A stretch of DNA of 64,000 bases from Legionellaceae bacterium (lineage in GTDB: Bacteria > Pseudomonadota > Gammaproteobacteria > Legionellales > Legionellaceae), in the NCBI GenBank assembly GCA_018061965.1, contig JAGOTG010000001.1, positions 204,155 through 268,154 on the forward strand, given 5' to 3'. The notes below the pieces were generated by a model. The model was given only the letters and a program-made list of their open reading frames with translations. It was not told the origin of the DNA and ran no database searches. The translations under genes were made by a program, and so were the position numbers. Shown here one piece after another: positions 62,189 through 64,000 of the stretch; position 1 is the first letter of the stretch; each line of letters begins with the position of its first letter.

Positions 62189-62884
62189 TTATGAGTCAAT
62201 TAGAGTGTGTTGAATATAAGCATTTACGACACCCCAAGACATCTGTACTCGTGTTTGATGGAGCACTTTGAATTGAGGAGACAGCAATTTTTTACTCGTC
62301 GTGATAATAATAGGTCTATGGCTAAGTTGCTCGAGACGTTGATTTAATTGCTCCCAGGTGTCGCCAAATAAACCGGTGGCGGCAACGAAAATAACGGTCG
62401 CATCCGCCAAATTAGCTGTAAGAAAATTGTCACACATGAAGACAATTTTTTGTGCGTTTTCTTGATATTCTGGAATACATTCTAATTGCGCTAATTGCTG
62501 CTTGGCCGCTGCGTCTAAAAGAGGGAATAATTCAACGCCACAAGATTTTTTCACATCAAACACCATGGCACAGGCCAATACCGCTTTTCCCGTCCCACTT
62601 CCTAGGTCATAAAAAACGGTCGATGAATCGGGGTGGGTTAGAGAGAGTAATGCAATCAATGATTTGCTATTGATTTCTCCATATACATATTCATATGCGT
62701 CGGTGTGTTCACGTGCTTGTCGTGAGAGTTCAAAGCCATTGATGGGCTGACTGATGGCATCTAAAGTATTTAAATGCTTTTTAAGTTGGATGCTGTTTTC
62801 CCATTGGCGAATATGGTAGCGCCGTAAGACAAATTTGATTGGGGCTAGGATTAACTGTATGAATAAATTGTAGAAGAGAAGCAA
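62189..62884 (-). CDS. DOT1-like SAM-dependent methyltransferase with an N-terminal membrane segment
   Basis: The 231-residue protein has an N-terminal hydrophobic segment (LLFYNLFIQLILAPIKFVLR). The catalytic core resembles histone-lysine methyltransferase DOT1: AYEYVYGEINSKSL, then FYDLGSGTGKAVLACAMVF (motif I), CGVELFPLLDAAAKQQL, and CDNFLTANLADATVIFVAATGLF. The order YGE, D-GSG-GK, GVE and N-F/AD-IFV is that of the DOT1 family. Targets could be host or bacterial proteins. No nucleosome-binding region can be seen. A generic class I methyltransferase is the alternative. Confidence 0.7.
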   Translation of the reverse strand: MLLFYNLFIQLILAPIKFVLRRYHIRQWENSIQLKKHLNTLDAISQPINGFELSRQAREHTDAYEYVYGEINSKSLIALLSLTHPDSSTVFYDLGSGTGKAVLACAMVFDVKKSCGVELFPLLDAAAKQQLAQLECIPEYQENAQKIVFMCDNFLTANLADATVIFVAATGLFGDTWEQLNQRLEQLSHRPIIITTSKKLLSPQFKVLHQTRVQMSWGVVNAYIQHTLIDS

Positions 62885-62948
62885 AAGGGACGCTCGTATA
62901 TGTAATTTAAATCGACCAGTGCTACAGTATAAACAAGAATAAGTTATT

Positions 62949-64000
62949 TTACGACAACATCATTTCAGCTTGATTATTTTCTTCTTCATCGCTGCCTGCT
63001 ACAGCAATTTGATGATTTTCCTGGTTTTGAACGGTATCCCGGGCTTGTTTATGTAATATTGCAGATCTTGCAAAGGTACCTACTACACCCAGCGAAATCG
63101 CAACACAAGCAATACCAATCTCAATTTTGGGAGCCAGTCGCGCGGCTGTGCGTTGAGTAAAAGCATAATTCATTACAATGCCTTCATTGCCTGCTTCTAC
63201 CTCAACAGAATTGGTGCTACTTACATAGGTATGTAAAGCCTTTTGTATGAGCGCTGCCAGGCCAATGATGGTGAACATCAAAGTAACATTGACGCTCCCT
63301 GATGTCGAAAGCCTTAGCCTTTGCAATAGGTCAATTAGGATTTGTCCACTGCTTATTTTCCCTATCAATCTTAAGGGGCGGTGGGAAGACTGAGAAAGGG
63401 TATTGTCTATCACAAATTGCTTGCCTGTTGCTTTAATGTTGTCTCTAAATTGAACGAGGTCAAATCGAGTGGAATACGCAGTGGACCAATAAACAAGCAA
63501 CCAAACGGGTATGTTAATGGCAGATATTGCATGGCCTGATACTCTGGTTGCAAGGAAAGATGCTGCTGCTTGAGTAGTCACTTGGGACCGAATGACTCCG
63601 CTCGTAATAGGCAGTATTTCACGTAAGACTAAGCCGAAATATTCTGCAGAGTTGGTCATTTTATCAATGGGGTTTTGTTTGAAAAAAGGTTTAATTCGTT
63701 GACCGATTTTATTTCTAGATTCTACATGCTTACGAAATGCATCTACCACTTCAGTAAAAAAATCCTTTGTATAATTGAGCGTACCTACAGTAATCGAGCC
63801 CGCCCATAGCAGCCCTGGTGGTGCATTTGATAATATAACAAAGGCAGTCAATAACGCATTGGTAAAACTAGCAGTGTTTGCTATTAATGCAATGGTCACG
63901 TGTGCTGGGGCATTTTCGGACTGATCATCGGGGGGCTGGATCGTAGCATCTACTCGACCATTCAGGCGGTGCCCCACGCTATTCCATAGTAGCCAAGTTC
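62949..64000 (-). CDS. Multi-spanning membrane protein, unknown, probably cut by the right window edge
   Basis: A frame of at least 342 residues starts at GTG 63977 at the latest. The frame stays open upstream to the window edge (reading TWLLWNSVG), so the true start is probably outside. It has about five hydrophobic segments (ALIANTASFTNALLTAFVIL, PPGLLWAGSITVG, INIPVWLLVYWS, VNVTLMFTIIGLAALI, IGIACVAISLGVVG) and an acidic C-terminus (SDEEENNQAEMML). No family recognised. It may belong to the same group of lineage-specific membrane proteins as those at 32.5 and 37.9 kb, but no motif is shared. Confidence 0.55.
   Translation of the reverse strand, partial: TWLLWNSVGHRLNGRVDATIQPPDDQSENAPAHVTIALIANTASFTNALLTAFVILSNAPPGLLWAGSITVGTLNYTKDFFTEVVDAFRKHVESRNKIGQRIKPFFKQNPIDKMTNSAEYFGLVLREILPITSGVIRSQVTTQAAASFLATRVSGHAISAINIPVWLLVYWSTAYSTRFDLVQFRDNIKATGKQFVIDNTLSQSSHRPLRLIGKISSGQILIDLLQRLRLSTSGSVNVTLMFTIIGLAALIQKALHTYVSSTNSVEVEAGNEGIVMNYAFTQRTAARLAPKIEIGIACVAISLGVVGTFARSAILHKQARDTVQNQENHQIAVAGSDEEENNQAEMMLS

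Noticed and set aside
1..64000. CRISPR array, tRNA or rRNA genes, intact insertion sequence
   Set aside because: No regularly spaced direct repeats, no cloverleaf-like intergenic stretch and no transposase-like protein were recognised on either strand.

Overview
The window is a chromosomal segment of an AT-rich gammaproteobacterium, most probably from the order Legionellales (Legionella/Coxiella/Berkiella-like). The main reasons are a porin whose signal peptide and mature N-terminus resemble the Legionella major outer membrane protein, an LbtU-like outer-membrane protein, an astacin protease of the LegP type, a DOT1-like methyltransferase, and a 2471-residue multidomain protein with the look of a secreted effector. 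These sit among standard gammaproteobacterial housekeeping genes (rpmH-rnpA-yidD-yidC-mnmE, mnmG/rsmG, parAB, rsmI/lpoA, yraN-diaA-dolP). The assignment rests on remembered family resemblance, not on a search.

Region 1 (1-26.5 kb, all + strand) is one long surface-polysaccharide (O-antigen/LPS) cluster with very tight spacing. It holds sugar-modifying enzymes: an SDR dehydratase/epimerase-like protein, a split two-subunit transketolase, a HAD phosphatase, an APH-fold kinase, a zinc-type dehydrogenase, a PhyH-type dioxygenase, an SDR, a WbuC-type cupin and a radical SAM/TPR protein. It also holds five or six methyltransferase-like proteins, two TIGR04372-type putative glycosyltransferases, a flippase-like protein, a tandem pair of large polytopic membrane proteins (the second fused to a GT2 domain), and a Wzm/Wzt-type ABC exporter at the end. 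The content suggests an unusual, methylated and perhaps branched sugar that is exported by the ABC route.

Region 2 (26.5-28.2 kb, - strand) has gmhB (heptose precursor phosphatase) and lhgO. It is followed by an intergenic region with two palindromic repeat remnants and a near-consensus promoter for rpmH.

Region 3 (28.5-45.9 kb) is a rearranged origin-type neighbourhood. rpmH-rnpA-yidD-yidC-mnmE is intact but dnaA is not next to it. mnmE is separated from mnmG by a large membrane protein, an astacin protease, rsmI, lpoA and a second large membrane protein. mnmG and rsmG form one uninterrupted reading frame joined at an A7 run. parA and parB follow, and then yraN-diaA-dolP, which normally sit beside lpoA.

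Region 4 (45.8-50.2 kb) holds redox and nucleotide genes: tauE-like transporter, sodB, grxD, a 2-Cys peroxiredoxin, RNase T and pyrC.

Region 5 (50.2-64 kb) is surface and host-interaction related: the MOMP-like porin with two candidate promoters and a strong terminator, the 7.4-kb giant gene (LRR-like, transglutaminase-like, two AAA+ modules, C-terminal membrane segments), an LbtU-like outer-membrane protein, dcd, ihfB, a DOT1-like methyltransferase, and an unknown membrane protein open to the right edge. No tRNA, rRNA, CRISPR array or intact insertion sequence was recognised.
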